A DNA stretch of 62,336 nucleotides from Roseofilum reptotaenium CS-1145 (GCF_028330985.1 NZ_JAQMUE010000086.1:1-62336); one strand, 5' to 3'; shown: positions 45,464 to 54,832, counted from the first letter of the stretch. Program-made: numbers and translations. Notes: a model not told the origin generated them from the sequence alone.

Positions 45464-47958
45464 TCCTTAATCAAACCTAACTTTTGCTTCAGTTTTACCC
45501 ATTTCATCCGCAAGCGCCAAGCTTTATTGGCTTTAATCGCCGCTAATTCCAGGTTACGGTGATGCAGTTGACTATTGAGATCTTGCAATTGGGCATTCAG
45601 TTGAGCTTGAATGTCAGCCGAGAGGGTATGGGTATTTTGCAGTTGGGCACTGGTGTTCACCAATTGTTGGTTAATGTTGACGGCTTCCGCGTGGGATTGA
45701 TTCAGTACTTTTTGGGTTTGTTCCAGGTCATAATTGGCTTGTTCAAGTTGCGATCGCAGTTGATTCGCCATATGTTTGTAATGTTCGCATTCGGACTGAG
45801 TCTGAGCTAAGAGCGCTTTATTAGCCCGTATGTTTTTCTGAACCAGGGATTTTTGGTATTCTGATTCTTCATACTGCGATCGCATCCGTTGTAACTCTTG
45901 AGCGTGTCGATCGCATTCTTTCTGTTTAAGGTTCAGCAGTTTCTGATATTTTGTTGCATTGCCCACTTCCTGCCAACTGCTAAACGCCCAATCTTGGGGA
46001 CTCAAGGCTTCAATCTTTTCCAATTCTGCATCCACATCCAGTTCCGCAGGCATAATCGAGTCTGCACTTCCCCAAGAACCCGCTAAGGTTTCCAACTCTT
46101 GATAGAGCGTAATGGCTTCTGGGAAAAATGCCTGAATGAGTGCTGGTTTACGGGTTTGGGAAACATCCCGTTGGAGTAATCCCGGTTCAATTACCGAGGG
46201 TTCTACAGCGCCTAAAGAAAGTTGCCATTTTGCCTCTAGTCCTTGTATCCACCCTTGCGGATCGCGGACAATAGCATCTAGATTCGCTAGGAAGCACCGT
46301 TCTGGATAGGCTCGGACAAATTCCAGCATCTGCTGATTGTAGTGCATCCATAATTCTACTGCTTTTTCGGGATAAGCCGCGACCACTTCATCGGAACTGC
46401 GACGATAGAGGGAATCGACTACTTCCCAGGGAGAGCGATAGACCAATATAAAATAAGCTGAGGGGACTAACTCAGCCCAAAACTTGAGAAATAGGGTGGT
46501 ACGGGGGTCTTTCCATCCCCACAGAGGGCGTTGGGTTTTCTCTTTGAGCAGAAGTTTGGCGCTTTGCTGATAGCGAGGAGCGAGGATAAGTTCTGATTCT
46601 AGGGTGAGTCCGTCGATTTCTAAGCCTTGGGAGCGGAGAACATTTTGGTGGAATTCTACGAAGTCTAAATCTTCAAAATGACCGCGATCGTTACCTATTG
46701 TAGTGGCGACGAGGCGATCGCCCAAATGAACCCCCACACTATTGAGCAAGGAGGCACTCAGAGAAGTACCAGAGCGATGCATTCCCCCCAGAATAAAAAT
46801 GCCTTCAGCCAACCCTTTACCCGATGAATGTCCCGATTCTAAACTGGCGAGTTGTTCCAAAGTTTGGCACACGAGCATCCGTTCTAAATTTCCCGTCTCC
46901 CCTATCGCTTTAATCATCACTACATCGTCGCGCTGCACTTGACTATGATTCAGATGACACACCCAAGATCCTTCAACACGGGGGACACAGCGATGGATAA
47001 TGGTATCATTCACCCACAATTCAATCGATTTGGCGGCCGTTTGTGCGTTTAAACTCCAGACTTTACCCTTAAATTCCCAATCTCCAGAGGAGTTGAGTTC
47101 CGTACTTTCCAGACTCCCTTGGGGAGGATAGGTAAAGGTAAACGTTGACCAGTCTGGACTCGTATTTTTGCTAACAATATATAGATCTTGATGGTCAGCG
47201 AGTCCCTTGGGAATCCGGTGATAGGCGGCACTTGGCCCTAAAATTTGATTGAGGGAATGTTGGATAAATTCTTCGCTGACATACGTGGTGCCATACACGG
47301 AAGGATCTAGGGTACGACTTTCGCTTTGGGGAATAAAGTGAATTCCCGATGCTGACAGCGCGAAGGGATTCGGTGCTAGAGTAACATCATGGGTGCTAAA
47401 AATTAGGAGTCCCCCCTCACTCAAATTATGGTAGAGGGTTTTCAGCCAAGGCGCAAAGGTACTTTCGGGGATATGACTAAAAAAGGAACTGGCGAGAATA
47501 CAGTCAAAATTTTGGTCAATTTTGTACTCAGTAGGGGTGAGGGTAGAGGGAATCCCCTGAACTTGGAATTGTTCAATTTGAAATTGTACAGCTTCTGGAT
47601 AGATGTCCGAAATCCAAATGTGTTCGGGAGGGAGAACTTGGGTAAGGAAGCGGGTAAAGCGTCCATATCCTCCGGCAAAGTCGAGGAATGTGGAGAGCTT
47701 ATCCCAACTGCCAAAATGATGGGTGATAATTTGTTGGATGGCTTGGAAGATGCGGAGTCCATTGCCATGATAGCGGATAGCGGCTTGAGTCGGGTCACCT
47801 GCTGTGTTCTCTAGAGCCATGAGAAACATCTCGTCATTGTCAGAGATGGTGGTATTGAAGGAGTTGAAGGAGGGAACCATGGCTTGTAAAAACGATGCTA
47901 AGATGCGATCGCTCCTTCCTTCCTCAAGCTGTTGATTTTCAATCCTACTCACGGTCAT
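45460..47958 (-). CDS. Methyltransferase / sulfotransferase / coiled-coil fusion protein
   Basis: An 832-residue fusion. Residues about 60-260 are a class I SAM-methyltransferase (FLDFAGGYGRFTRFLTQVLP). A beta-sandwich-like link (about 270-370) follows. Residues about 385-620 are a sulfotransferase with the PAPS 5' loop FILGGMHRSGTSLSASLLNS and the DPR motif in WGWKDPRTTLFLKFW. Residues about 650-810 form a Gln/Leu-rich coiled coil (ECDRHAQELQRMRSQYEESE) like those in polysaccharide-associated glycosyltransferases. It likely modifies a surface glycan, methyl plus sulfate. An O-antigen-type Wzm/Wzt exporter lies 5 kb away on the same strand; a link is plausible. Confidence 0.8.
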   Translation of the reverse strand: MTVSRIENQQLEEGRSDRILASFLQAMVPSFNSFNTTISDNDEMFLMALENTAGDPTQAAIRYHGNGLRIFQAIQQIITHHFGSWDKLSTFLDFAGGYGRFTRFLTQVLPPEHIWISDIYPEAVQFQIEQFQVQGIPSTLTPTEYKIDQNFDCILASSFFSHIPESTFAPWLKTLYHNLSEGGLLIFSTHDVTLAPNPFALSASGIHFIPQSESRTLDPSVYGTTYVSEEFIQHSLNQILGPSAAYHRIPKGLADHQDLYIVSKNTSPDWSTFTFTYPPQGSLESTELNSSGDWEFKGKVWSLNAQTAAKSIELWVNDTIIHRCVPRVEGSWVCHLNHSQVQRDDVVMIKAIGETGNLERMLVCQTLEQLASLESGHSSGKGLAEGIFILGGMHRSGTSLSASLLNSVGVHLGDRLVATTIGNDRGHFEDLDFVEFHQNVLRSQGLEIDGLTLESELILAPRYQQSAKLLLKEKTQRPLWGWKDPRTTLFLKFWAELVPSAYFILVYRSPWEVVDSLYRRSSDEVVAAYPEKAVELWMHYNQQMLEFVRAYPERCFLANLDAIVRDPQGWIQGLEAKWQLSLGAVEPSVIEPGLLQRDVSQTRKPALIQAFFPEAITLYQELETLAGSWGSADSIMPAELDVDAELEKIEALSPQDWAFSSWQEVGNATKYQKLLNLKQKECDRHAQELQRMRSQYEESEYQKSLVQKNIRANKALLAQTQSECEHYKHMANQLRSQLEQANYDLEQTQKVLNQSHAEAVNINQQLVNTSAQLQNTHTLSADIQAQLNAQLQDLNSQLHHRNLELAAIKANKAWRLRMKWVKLKQKLGLIKE

Positions 47959-47985
47959 TCACACTCCCCTCTACATCTATAGGCG

Positions 47986-48092
47986 CTAACTGTATATTGT
48001 ATAGCGCCATGGGCTGGCCATGAGTAATTGGACTATCTGTGGGGTGTTGAACGGTTCCTTGACAATATTGGTATCGAGCAAATATCTACCAT
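47986..48092 (-). pseudogene. VapC-like PIN fragment after the antitoxin gene
   Basis: The minus strand following the antitoxin stop encodes RYLLDTNIVKEPFNTPQIVQ and then unrelated residues to TAG at 47986. LLDTN is the PIN domain start with its first Asp. The ATG at 48092 is one base out of frame with it, and the domain ends after about 25 residues. It is a truncated, frameshifted remnant of a VapC toxin. Confidence 0.65.
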
Positions 48093-48409
48093 TCCTCGAT
48101 ATCTATCCGATTACAGTCTTCCTGAATCGCTTCTGCCATGATTTGTAGATCTTCGGCTGGAATTGAACCAGCAAAACGGAGCAGTTTGTATCCTGGTGTT
48201 CCAGAGATTGGTGTCGTATCACCTGCTGCGATTTCTTCCCTCACGCTCTGGGCGATCGCCTCCCACTGCTCATCTGTGGTAGCCTCAAACCGAGTTGTCC
48301 AGTTCAGTTCGTCTTGGATCTCAGCCAGCAGACGAGCGGCGATCGCGTCTTGCTGATCTTCTGGTAATTGTTTGAGTTGGGCGATCGCCTCTTCGAGTAA
48401 TTGAGTCAT
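48086..48409 (-). CDS. VapB/RelB-like antitoxin, possibly chimeric
   Basis: A 107-residue protein starting MTQLLEEAIAQLKQLPEDQQ. The N-terminal 70 residues resemble one class of short antitoxins (DAIAARLLAEIQDELNWTTR, then QSVREEIAAGDTTPI). The last 35 (LLRFAGSIPAEDLQIMAEAI and CNRIDIEEW) match the C-terminal toxin-binding tail of VapB proteins that precede PIN toxins. The two parts look joined from different antitoxins. The start at 48409 has a better N-terminus than the longer frame from 48511. Its toxin is broken, so it may be an orphan antitoxin. Confidence 0.6.
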   Translation of the reverse strand: MTQLLEEAIAQLKQLPEDQQDAIAARLLAEIQDELNWTTRFEATTDEQWEAIAQSVREEIAAGDTTPISGTPGYKLLRFAGSIPAEDLQIMAEAIQEDCNRIDIEEW

Positions 48410-48543
48410 ATTCACTATTGGGATCGACTGCTTTGCAGTTATTGTAACGAAGATGTCTGGGTTTATGGCGATTTGTTGCGCGATCCCGATCCCTTCAGAA
48501 ATACCCCCCATTTAAGCATGAGGGGTCATTTTGCCATCAATGA

Positions 48544-49911
48544 TTAGTCGGTCAGGCGTTGTGCGATTTTCATCAATGACCGTAAGGCTTTATTTACGGA
48601 TTTTTCATTGGGAAATACCTTAGCCACATCAGGCTCAAGCCGAACCAGATTATTGACAGCTTGCTCCTGTTCGCCATCTTTACCTTCAACTTTCCCGGCT
48701 AACTGGGAAGGATTATGAACTTCAGGTTGCAGGTCTTCATCCATTTTATTGTCAAATTTGGGTTGCAGATCTTCATTCGTTTTCTTCTGCATCAAATTCT
48801 TTGATTCCTCACGAACAGCTTTTACAACATCGTCTGGATTCGGAGGATTACCATTATTTTCGATAAACAATCTTTCCAAAATAGCAATGTAAGTTTCTCC
48901 AACTAATGTAGTAAGGGTTGCTGCTGTTCCTCCAGCTATTAGACCTCCAGCAATCTGACCGCCAGGAACTAACTTAAGCAGTCCTCCTACAATAGCTCGT
49001 CCCGTAAGTGTTCCACCTACTCCAGTAACAAGACTGCTAAAAATTGAGCTATAAAAGCCTTCATTGAAAGACAAACCAAAATTTACTGATATACCAGTAA
49101 TCATGCCAATTTGAATGGGTACGATACCCACTGCATCCGAGAGTGGGATAGGAATTGCACCTATTCCTGCTGCTGTTAGTGCTGCTGCCGCCACTATTAG
49201 ATGACATGCGCGTTTTTTTAGCTCAATATCTGCTTTTTGAGCAGCCGCGAATGCTCTTTTATGTCCTTCTGGAATAACTTCCATCGTCAAGCTTACAAGT
49301 TCATCCAGTCCCTTAGCTTCAAGGACACTGCCATCATCTAGTTCTTCTGGAATTGAGCGCACACGAATAACGTTTTTTGTAAGTGGAAGTTTCTCCTGAA
49401 CTTTTGCACGAAATGATTCAATTTGTCCCTTATTATTAGGAGCTTTATCCTGTCTTGCTTTTGTAATTACTGCAATGACAGGCATATCTTTAGCCAACAT
49501 ATTGACCAGTTCCTCTTCCGCTTCCTGAACACGACGAGAATCTTCAGAAATGCAAAGCCAGGCAACATGAATATGTTGGTTACTATCGGTTTTTTTCTTG
49601 CGTTCCTTAACCAATGAATATAAATTCTCTATAGTCTCGGAAAAAGCCTTCATTTCAAGTCCACGAGTATCAAAAATAGAAATCGGAATCCATTCTTTTT
49701 TAATTTCTCTTATGTGTTTAGTTTTAGCCTCTCCTGACCCAGTAGCTGCAAAGTTGCCCTGGAATACTGCATTAATGAGTGTGCTTTTACCAACTCCAGT
49801 AGCGCCAGCGATCACGATGTTGACATGACCACGCTCTTTTACCGCTTTGTCTAAAGACTCTCTAACTAATTTTTCAAAGTCAAATTTTTCAAAGTCACAC
49901 TCTTTTGTCAT
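48544..49911 (-). CDS. GTPase with membrane-associated helical domain (DUF697-like)
   Basis: A 455-residue P-loop GTPase. G1 is GATGVGKST (residues 36-44), G3 is FDTRGLEM, and the G4 position is ITKARQDK, an NKxD variant. After about residue 235 there are hydrophobic segments (LIVAAAALTAAGIGAIPIPL, VGIVPIQIGMITGISV) as in DUF697-type GTPases, followed by glycine-rich helices and a charged disordered tail. It probably binds a membrane. Divergent-style neighbours are a 105-residue unknown gene and a STAND regulator, a context typical of stress or defence genes, but no function is established. Confidence 0.78.
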   Translation of the reverse strand: MTKECDFEKFDFEKLVRESLDKAVKERGHVNIVIAGATGVGKSTLINAVFQGNFAATGSGEAKTKHIREIKKEWIPISIFDTRGLEMKAFSETIENLYSLVKERKKKTDSNQHIHVAWLCISEDSRRVQEAEEELVNMLAKDMPVIAVITKARQDKAPNNKGQIESFRAKVQEKLPLTKNVIRVRSIPEELDDGSVLEAKGLDELVSLTMEVIPEGHKRAFAAAQKADIELKKRACHLIVAAAALTAAGIGAIPIPLSDAVGIVPIQIGMITGISVNFGLSFNEGFYSSIFSSLVTGVGGTLTGRAIVGGLLKLVPGGQIAGGLIAGGTAATLTTLVGETYIAILERLFIENNGNPPNPDDVVKAVREESKNLMQKKTNEDLQPKFDNKMDEDLQPEVHNPSQLAGKVEGKDGEQEQAVNNLVRLEPDVAKVFPNEKSVNKALRSLMKIAQRLTD

Positions 49912-50000
49912 AATTCAATCCTACTTTTATGAATCGTCAAATAAATCAGTATTTTTTTACATACTGAGTCAGTTGAGTGAATAGTTTGTGATATATTAGC

Positions 50001-50318
50001 TTAATCGATCACCCAGACTTTCAAGCTATAAGTCAACTTTGTTCCGGGATCGAGCCAGTAGTGGACTCTAACATTAGATGAAGTGGTTTCAGCAACTTTA
50101 GCATCTCCGTGACCACTACCGGGAATAGATGCTTTAGTCTTAGCAATCAAGGGTAGAGAAACATCTCCAAGTTCAGCTAGAGGGATTGCACTCACACTTT
50201 TGTTGAACTCGATTCTCGATATTTTCTTGGCATTGTAGGAGAAATCATCATCCCCTTTCTTTCCCACCCATTTTGCTTCATAATTGATGGATGAATCTAT
50301 GGCCAGCCTTTCACTCAT
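50001..50318 (-). CDS. Uncharacterised 105-residue protein
   Basis: I do not recognise this protein. It has no signal peptide or membrane helix and appears beta-rich (INYEAKWVGKKGDDDFSYNA, VRVHYWLDPGTKLTYSLKVW). It is encoded 89 bp upstream of the GTPase on the same strand, so the two may be an operon. The beta-sheet pattern could be a small carbohydrate- or peptide-binding fold; this is only a guess. Confidence 0.55.
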   Translation of the reverse strand: MSERLAIDSSINYEAKWVGKKGDDDFSYNAKKISRIEFNKSVSAIPLAELGDVSLPLIAKTKASIPGSGHGDAKVAETTSSNVRVHYWLDPGTKLTYSLKVWVID

Positions 50319-50500
50319 TAGCTCATTTACTGAAAAACACTAGGCTCCACTGTCATTGAAGAACAAGTTCTCCAACTGTTAACTCCCTTGAGTTAGGGAA
50401 TTATTCTTTACAGTATAGGAGACTGTTTCCGATTTGCCTACTGAAAAAAAGGTGAATTTAGTCTATAGTTTGAGCAACTCTTTCTCTATCCGTGAGTCTA

Positions 50501-50547
50501 AAAAAGTTAATTAAAGTTGAAAAAAGTCGTAAAAGGTTAAAAAAGTG
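50501..50547 (+). promoter_or_regulatory. Five phased AAAAAGTT-type repeats upstream of a STAND gene
   Basis: Consecutive 10-bp units read AAAAAGTTAA, TTAAAGTTGA, AAAAAGTCGT, AAAAGGTTAA and AAAAGTGATA, ending 34 bp before the ATG at 50582. The near-exact 10-bp spacing places each AGT on the same DNA face. This is typical of a cooperative binding region for a regulator and may also bend DNA. Confidence 0.5.
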
Positions 50548-50581
50548 ATAGGATAGCGACGGAGTCGTATCGGTATAAGTA

Positions 50582-51931
50582 ATGGATGTGGAAGCAATCC
50601 TGGCATGGGCCGATGAGTTGATGTTGGCTCAAACAGGCACAAGGTTAAGTAGTCTGCAACGAGCGATATTAGCTGGGGTTTGGAAGCATCAGAAATATAA
50701 AGAGATTGCGGAATCTTCTCACTGTGGCGAAGCGAATGTGAAAATAGTGGCGGGAAGTTTATGGAAGTTGATTTCGGAAGAGTTGGGGGAAAAGGTTAAT
50801 AAGAAAAACTTTCGCGCAACATGGGAACGCTATTCTATTGCTCATTCTAGAATCAATAATTTTGAGAAAAGTTTTAACCAAAATCACATTAATATCTGTG
50901 AAAAGAATTGGCCATCTGGAGAACTGACCAAAGAACGCTCACCTTCTTCCTCTATCAATCAACAACAGCGCCACGATCTTACAGAAGCACCAGAATACTA
51001 TCCTCTAAAGAATCGCAGCACTGAACTAACGACTCTGAAAGAGTGGGTATTGGATGAAAAAATAAAGATTGTCACTATTTTGGGATTACCTCGCATCGGT
51101 AAAACCACTCTCGCGAGAGCATTGGTAGAAGCAGTTAAAGATCGATTTGACTATGTTATCTGGCAAAACTGCATGAATAGCCTAGAGAGCCAATCTCTGG
51201 AAACCGATCTCATAGAATTTATCGGCAAAGATGAAACCCAGAAATCGGCAAAGCCGATCGACTATTTGCGTTCCTCTCGTTCCCTGATTATTCTCGATGA
51301 CTTCCAAGAACTGTTCACTCCGGGTGAGTTGTCTGGGACTTATTTACCCGGACAGGAAAGTTATGGTAAGCTCTTAAAAGAAATGAGCCGATCGCACCAC
51401 CGCAGTTGCTTCCTCCTCCTCTCCTGGGAAAAACCCACAGAAATCGCTACCTTAGAGCGGGAAAACAGCCATTGTCTCAGCTTACAACTGGGAAGTTTAG
51501 GAGCAGCAGCACGGGAAATCTTGAGCAACCACCAACTCAGGGATGAGGAACGATGGGAAGAATTGATTCAACGTTACGGAGGTAATCCTTCCTGGCTCAA
51601 TATTATTGCCTCTACTATCCAGGACTTCTTTAACGGTAGCTGCGATCGCTTCCTATCCTATCCTAACCCCTTCCTGGGCGACTTAGAACCCATCCTGCAA
51701 GACTATTATCAACGGTTATCCCCCTCGGAAATGACAGTAGTCCAGTGGTTAGCCAGTCACGAAACCCTTGATATTTTCCACAAACCTACAGACTTAGCCT
51801 TATCTGATGCTGAATTTTTGCAAGCGATACACTCTTTAATCAAACGGGGAATTATTGAGAAACACACCCATGATAAAGTCGCCCAATTTATACTACAACC
51901 GACGATTGCATCTTATGTTAATTTCTTATAG
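50582..51931 (+). CDS. STAND-family regulator with vMAP N-terminal HTH and NB-ARC-like NTPase
   Basis: A 449-residue protein. Residues 1-90 match the HTH domain at the start of vWA-MoxR-associated proteins (LSSLQRAILAGVWKHQKYKE, ANVKIVAGSLWKLISEELGE). The NTPase follows: P-loop GLPRIGKTT at about 168-176, Walker B SLIILDDFQE, and the NB-ARC sensor region CFLLLSWEKP. A winged-helix-like end follows (LSPSEMTVVQWLASHETLDI). Full-size relatives carry WD40 or TPR repeats after this; here the protein ends, so it is a short form or a truncation. Upstream is a set of phased A-rich repeats. It likely acts as a regulator or effector trigger in a conflict system. Confidence 0.75.
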   Translation: MDVEAILAWADELMLAQTGTRLSSLQRAILAGVWKHQKYKEIAESSHCGEANVKIVAGSLWKLISEELGEKVNKKNFRATWERYSIAHSRINNFEKSFNQNHINICEKNWPSGELTKERSPSSSINQQQRHDLTEAPEYYPLKNRSTELTTLKEWVLDEKIKIVTILGLPRIGKTTLARALVEAVKDRFDYVIWQNCMNSLESQSLETDLIEFIGKDETQKSAKPIDYLRSSRSLIILDDFQELFTPGELSGTYLPGQESYGKLLKEMSRSHHRSCFLLLSWEKPTEIATLERENSHCLSLQLGSLGAAAREILSNHQLRDEERWEELIQRYGGNPSWLNIIASTIQDFFNGSCDRFLSYPNPFLGDLEPILQDYYQRLSPSEMTVVQWLASHETLDIFHKPTDLALSDAEFLQAIHSLIKRGIIEKHTHDKVAQFILQPTIASYVNFL

Positions 51932-51967
51932 GACTTATGTATAAACATATTTTTTGGATAATATGCC

Positions 51968-52147
51968 ATGACGCAAGGTACTGCCAGAGTTGTCCCCCGC
52001 TTAACACCACAGGAATATTTGGAATGGGAAGTCCAACAACCACTACGCTACGAATATTTTAATGGCGAAGTGTTTGCGATCGCAGGGATTTTGTTTGGCG
52101 ATCGCTTGCTATACTTCTATCAAAGACAGATAGCGTTTCATTACTGA
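51968..52147 (+). pseudogene. Truncated Uma2-family (DUF820) nuclease fragment
   Basis: A 59-codon ORF starting MTQGTARVVPRLTPQEYLEW and reading RYEYFNGEVFAIAG, the conserved first third of Uma2-family endonuclease proteins. After IAG the family sequence is lost (ILFGDRLLYFYQ) and a TGA follows at 52145. The catalytic restriction-like core is missing. It overlaps the 3' end of the acyltransferase gene on the other strand. Confidence 0.65.
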
Positions 52148-53205
52148 CTGATTAATGTTTTAGGATGATACCAAGCAGTGATACCATAGCGGTCATACAG
52201 AGTGAGCAAAACGTAGGATACTCCGATAATCAGGGGAATACCGAGAAAGACTAAACCGGCAGTAATGATATGGACATTTTCCACCAGAAAGAGCGATCGC
52301 ATCATCTGCTCCAGAACAAACCAAATCGGACGGTGAAAGAGGAACATCCCATAGGCGCAATAGGCTATGGTGTGGAATAATCGGTTAAGTCGCGAATTTT
52401 GACAAACGACATCAGAAATGCGATAGATCAATAGCACAAAGGAAAACATCAACAGATTGAGTAAAATCGTGTTGTGTTCAATTCCTAGGCTATATTTCTT
52501 TTCCCACAACCAGCACAGGGGCAAGAAAGCTAAAAATAGTCCCTTATTTAAGGATAATACTTTTCGCCAAATGCGACTCTCAAACCAATTCTTTTTGGCG
52601 ACTAAAATCCCCCCTATAAAGGGTAAGCTATAGCAAATCAGCCGCATATCAGTAATGTTCAAATAAGTGGCACTGAGGAAGAGCGTTAAGAGAACTACCC
52701 CCAGAATTGTCGCTTTGTAGAGAGTTGGAATTTTCTCAATATTGAGCAGTGAGAAGAGACTATAATAAACTAAAATTAATCCCACATACCATAACGTCGG
52801 TAAAGGCGGATACCTGTCAGAAGAAAAGATTAATTGTAACCCCAAAACGTGAATCAAGATTTGTCCCCAATCTAACATGCTATAGAGATAACAAAATAGG
52901 GCAAGGGAGAGGTAATAAAGTGGGAAGAGTTTAGCCAGCTTTTTGAATAAAAATTTCCCGGCTGTCTGGATATTCGGAAAGGTTAATTGATGTCGGTTAA
53001 TTAAACTTCCAGCAAGAAAGACTAATAACCCTAAGCTACATTGAAGACTGAGATGGTGTAACGGCGATAAATCAACCGTTGTGCCGAAAAGGTGGAAATG
53101 ATAGGATTTGAAACAATAATCAGGAAGATTGTACAGTAAGATCATGGAAATTCCTACGGATCTCATGAAATCGAATCGGGATGAGCGATCAACTATTCTG
53201 TTCAT
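52141..53205 (-). CDS. Acyltransferase-3 family membrane protein
   Basis: A 354-residue integral membrane protein with about ten helices. It has the acyltransferase-3 pattern: an N-terminal FDFMRSVGISMILLYN, a helix ending in FPLYYLSL, LPTLWYVGLILVYYSLFSLL and a C-terminal YGMFLFHRPIWFVLEQ. Such proteins O-acetylate surface polysaccharides or lipids. It lies between a decayed Uma2 and the Wzt/Wzm export genes on the same strand, supporting a role in exported polysaccharide. The start is ATG at 53205. Confidence 0.8.
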   Translation of the reverse strand: MNRIVDRSSRFDFMRSVGISMILLYNLPDYCFKSYHFHLFGTTVDLSPLHHLSLQCSLGLLVFLAGSLINRHQLTFPNIQTAGKFLFKKLAKLFPLYYLSLALFCYLYSMLDWGQILIHVLGLQLIFSSDRYPPLPTLWYVGLILVYYSLFSLLNIEKIPTLYKATILGVVLLTLFLSATYLNITDMRLICYSLPFIGGILVAKKNWFESRIWRKVLSLNKGLFLAFLPLCWLWEKKYSLGIEHNTILLNLLMFSFVLLIYRISDVVCQNSRLNRLFHTIAYCAYGMFLFHRPIWFVLEQMMRSLFLVENVHIITAGLVFLGIPLIIGVSYVLLTLYDRYGITAWYHPKTLISQ

Positions 53206-53246
53206 AGTTCTAGGGTTGATGAGGTTGAACTATATTGCGCACTGCT

Positions 53247-53316
53247 AATCCCCCGACATCTCCCTTAAAAAGGGCAATTTTCGCTAGTTCCCACCTTTTT
53301 CAGGGGGTTGGGGGAT
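53247..53316. repeat. Inverted-repeat element AATCCCCC...GGGGGATC
   Basis: The ends ATCCCCC and GGGGGAT are mirrored with CCCTTAAAAAGGG and CCTTTTTCAGGGGG inside. The same core is seen at 31229-31282. It may be a non-autonomous element or a hairpin terminator for wzt or the acyltransferase gene. Confidence 0.5.
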
Positions 53317-53341
53317 CTCAGAGTTGTAGGGATTTTTAAAA

Positions 53342-54754
53342 CTAGCTATTATCCTCTAGAACTTCCAGTGTATGGGCTGGAGGTTCTGTCCATTGGCTTT
53401 GAAAAGTTAACTTGGGGTCAATCTTGAAATCGACTGTGCCATTGCCACAAACGGCTTCATCTGGATTAACCCGAAACATGGCCGCATCAATACAACGGGC
53501 GAGATAAATAAATTCTTCATCTACCATTCCGGAAACTCCGGCATTGAGGAAATAAACTCCTGGATGAAGAAAGCATTCAAAGGAAAACTGAACGGTAATC
53601 ACTTGATGAGGTTCAAAGTGAGAAATTTTATGAAAAGAAGGGCTGACAGAGGCTCCACCTAATTCTAAGCCGCTAATGGTTTTAATTAACATGCCAAAGC
53701 GCACATTTTGAGCCATTTTGGAAAAGCGGACTTTGAATGTATAGATGTAGGGTTGTCTGCGAATCAGATGATTGACCATTCTACCGGATAAGGTCTCAAT
53801 GTGAGGGTCAATAATTTCCGCGCCTCTGGTGGTGTAGGAAAGGGTATGTTCGGGGTTAAGATTGGGGTCGTAGTAGTCTCCTAATGTGGGTATGGATGGG
53901 GAATGAGGGAAGTCTTTAGAGGGAGCAGATTGCCCATTGGTTTCTGATTTTTCTGGTGTGGGAAGGGTTTGCTGTTGATGAGATTTTTTCAGTTCTTCGC
54001 GTAATATATGGCTTTTGTCTGAGGGCGCATAAATCAGTTCTTGATATTTGGAGACGACGAATTTCGGCTTATTGCTGAGGATGATTTCGCCTTTATCCAT
54101 GAGGATAGCCCGATCGCACAATTCGACCACCGAAGAAGCAGCATGAGATACAAATAACACTGTCCCGCCGCGATCGCGAATATCCTGAATCCGAGCAAAA
54201 CATTTGCGCTGGAACGCTTCATCTCCCACAGATAGAGCTTCATCGACCACCAAAATATCGGGTTCGACACTGGTTGCCACCGCAAATGCCAAGCGCACGA
54301 ACATTCCGCTAGAGTATGTTTTTACCGGTTGCTCAATGAATTCACCGATATCTGCAAAGGACACAATCGAGTCAAATTTAGTTTTAATTTCGTCCTTCGT
54401 TAACCCCAATAACTGACCATTAAAAAAGACATTCTGCCGCCCGGTAAATTCCGGATTAAATCCACTGCCCAATTCCAACAGAGCCGATAGCCGACCCTTC
54501 ACCTCTACCTCGCCTGTGCTTGGTGTAAGGGTAGCGGCAATAATTTGTAGCAAGGTACTTTTCCCTGAACCATTGCGCCCCACAATGCCTAGGGTTTGCC
54601 CTTGAGGAATTTCTAAATCAATATCATGCAGCGCCCAGAATTCTTGCCCCCTGGTTTTTCCAGGTAGCAACAGCTCTTTGAGGCGATCGCCCGGATGGGC
54701 ATATCGCTTAAACGACTTAGAAACACCTTTTAGTGAAATCGCCATTTCACTCAT
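53342..54754 (-). CDS. wzt: Wzt-type polysaccharide ABC transporter ATPase
   Basis: A 470-residue ATPase that drives export of O-antigen-like polysaccharide with the Wzm permease. Walker A GRNGSGKST, ABC signature YSSGMFVRLAFAVA, Walker B LVVDEALSVGDE and the H-loop VSHAAS are intact. Residues about 300-470 are the C-terminal Wzt domain that recognises the modified end of the glycan (VRFGMLIKTISGLELGGASV). Such a domain implies a terminally modified polysaccharide, which fits a methyl/sulfotransferase nearby. It overlaps no gene and lies 78 bp downstream of the permease. Confidence 0.88.
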   Translation of the reverse strand: MSEMAISLKGVSKSFKRYAHPGDRLKELLLPGKTRGQEFWALHDIDLEIPQGQTLGIVGRNGSGKSTLLQIIAATLTPSTGEVEVKGRLSALLELGSGFNPEFTGRQNVFFNGQLLGLTKDEIKTKFDSIVSFADIGEFIEQPVKTYSSGMFVRLAFAVATSVEPDILVVDEALSVGDEAFQRKCFARIQDIRDRGGTVLFVSHAASSVVELCDRAILMDKGEIILSNKPKFVVSKYQELIYAPSDKSHILREELKKSHQQQTLPTPEKSETNGQSAPSKDFPHSPSIPTLGDYYDPNLNPEHTLSYTTRGAEIIDPHIETLSGRMVNHLIRRQPYIYTFKVRFSKMAQNVRFGMLIKTISGLELGGASVSPSFHKISHFEPHQVITVQFSFECFLHPGVYFLNAGVSGMVDEEFIYLARCIDAAMFRVNPDEAVCGNGTVDFKIDPKLTFQSQWTEPPAHTLEVLEDNS

Positions 54755-54832
54755 GAAAATTACAATATCTTTAGTTCAGTGCGATCGTCAACCAACCCGA
54801 CACTCTCCCAGGAATAGATGGGTATCCCTTCC

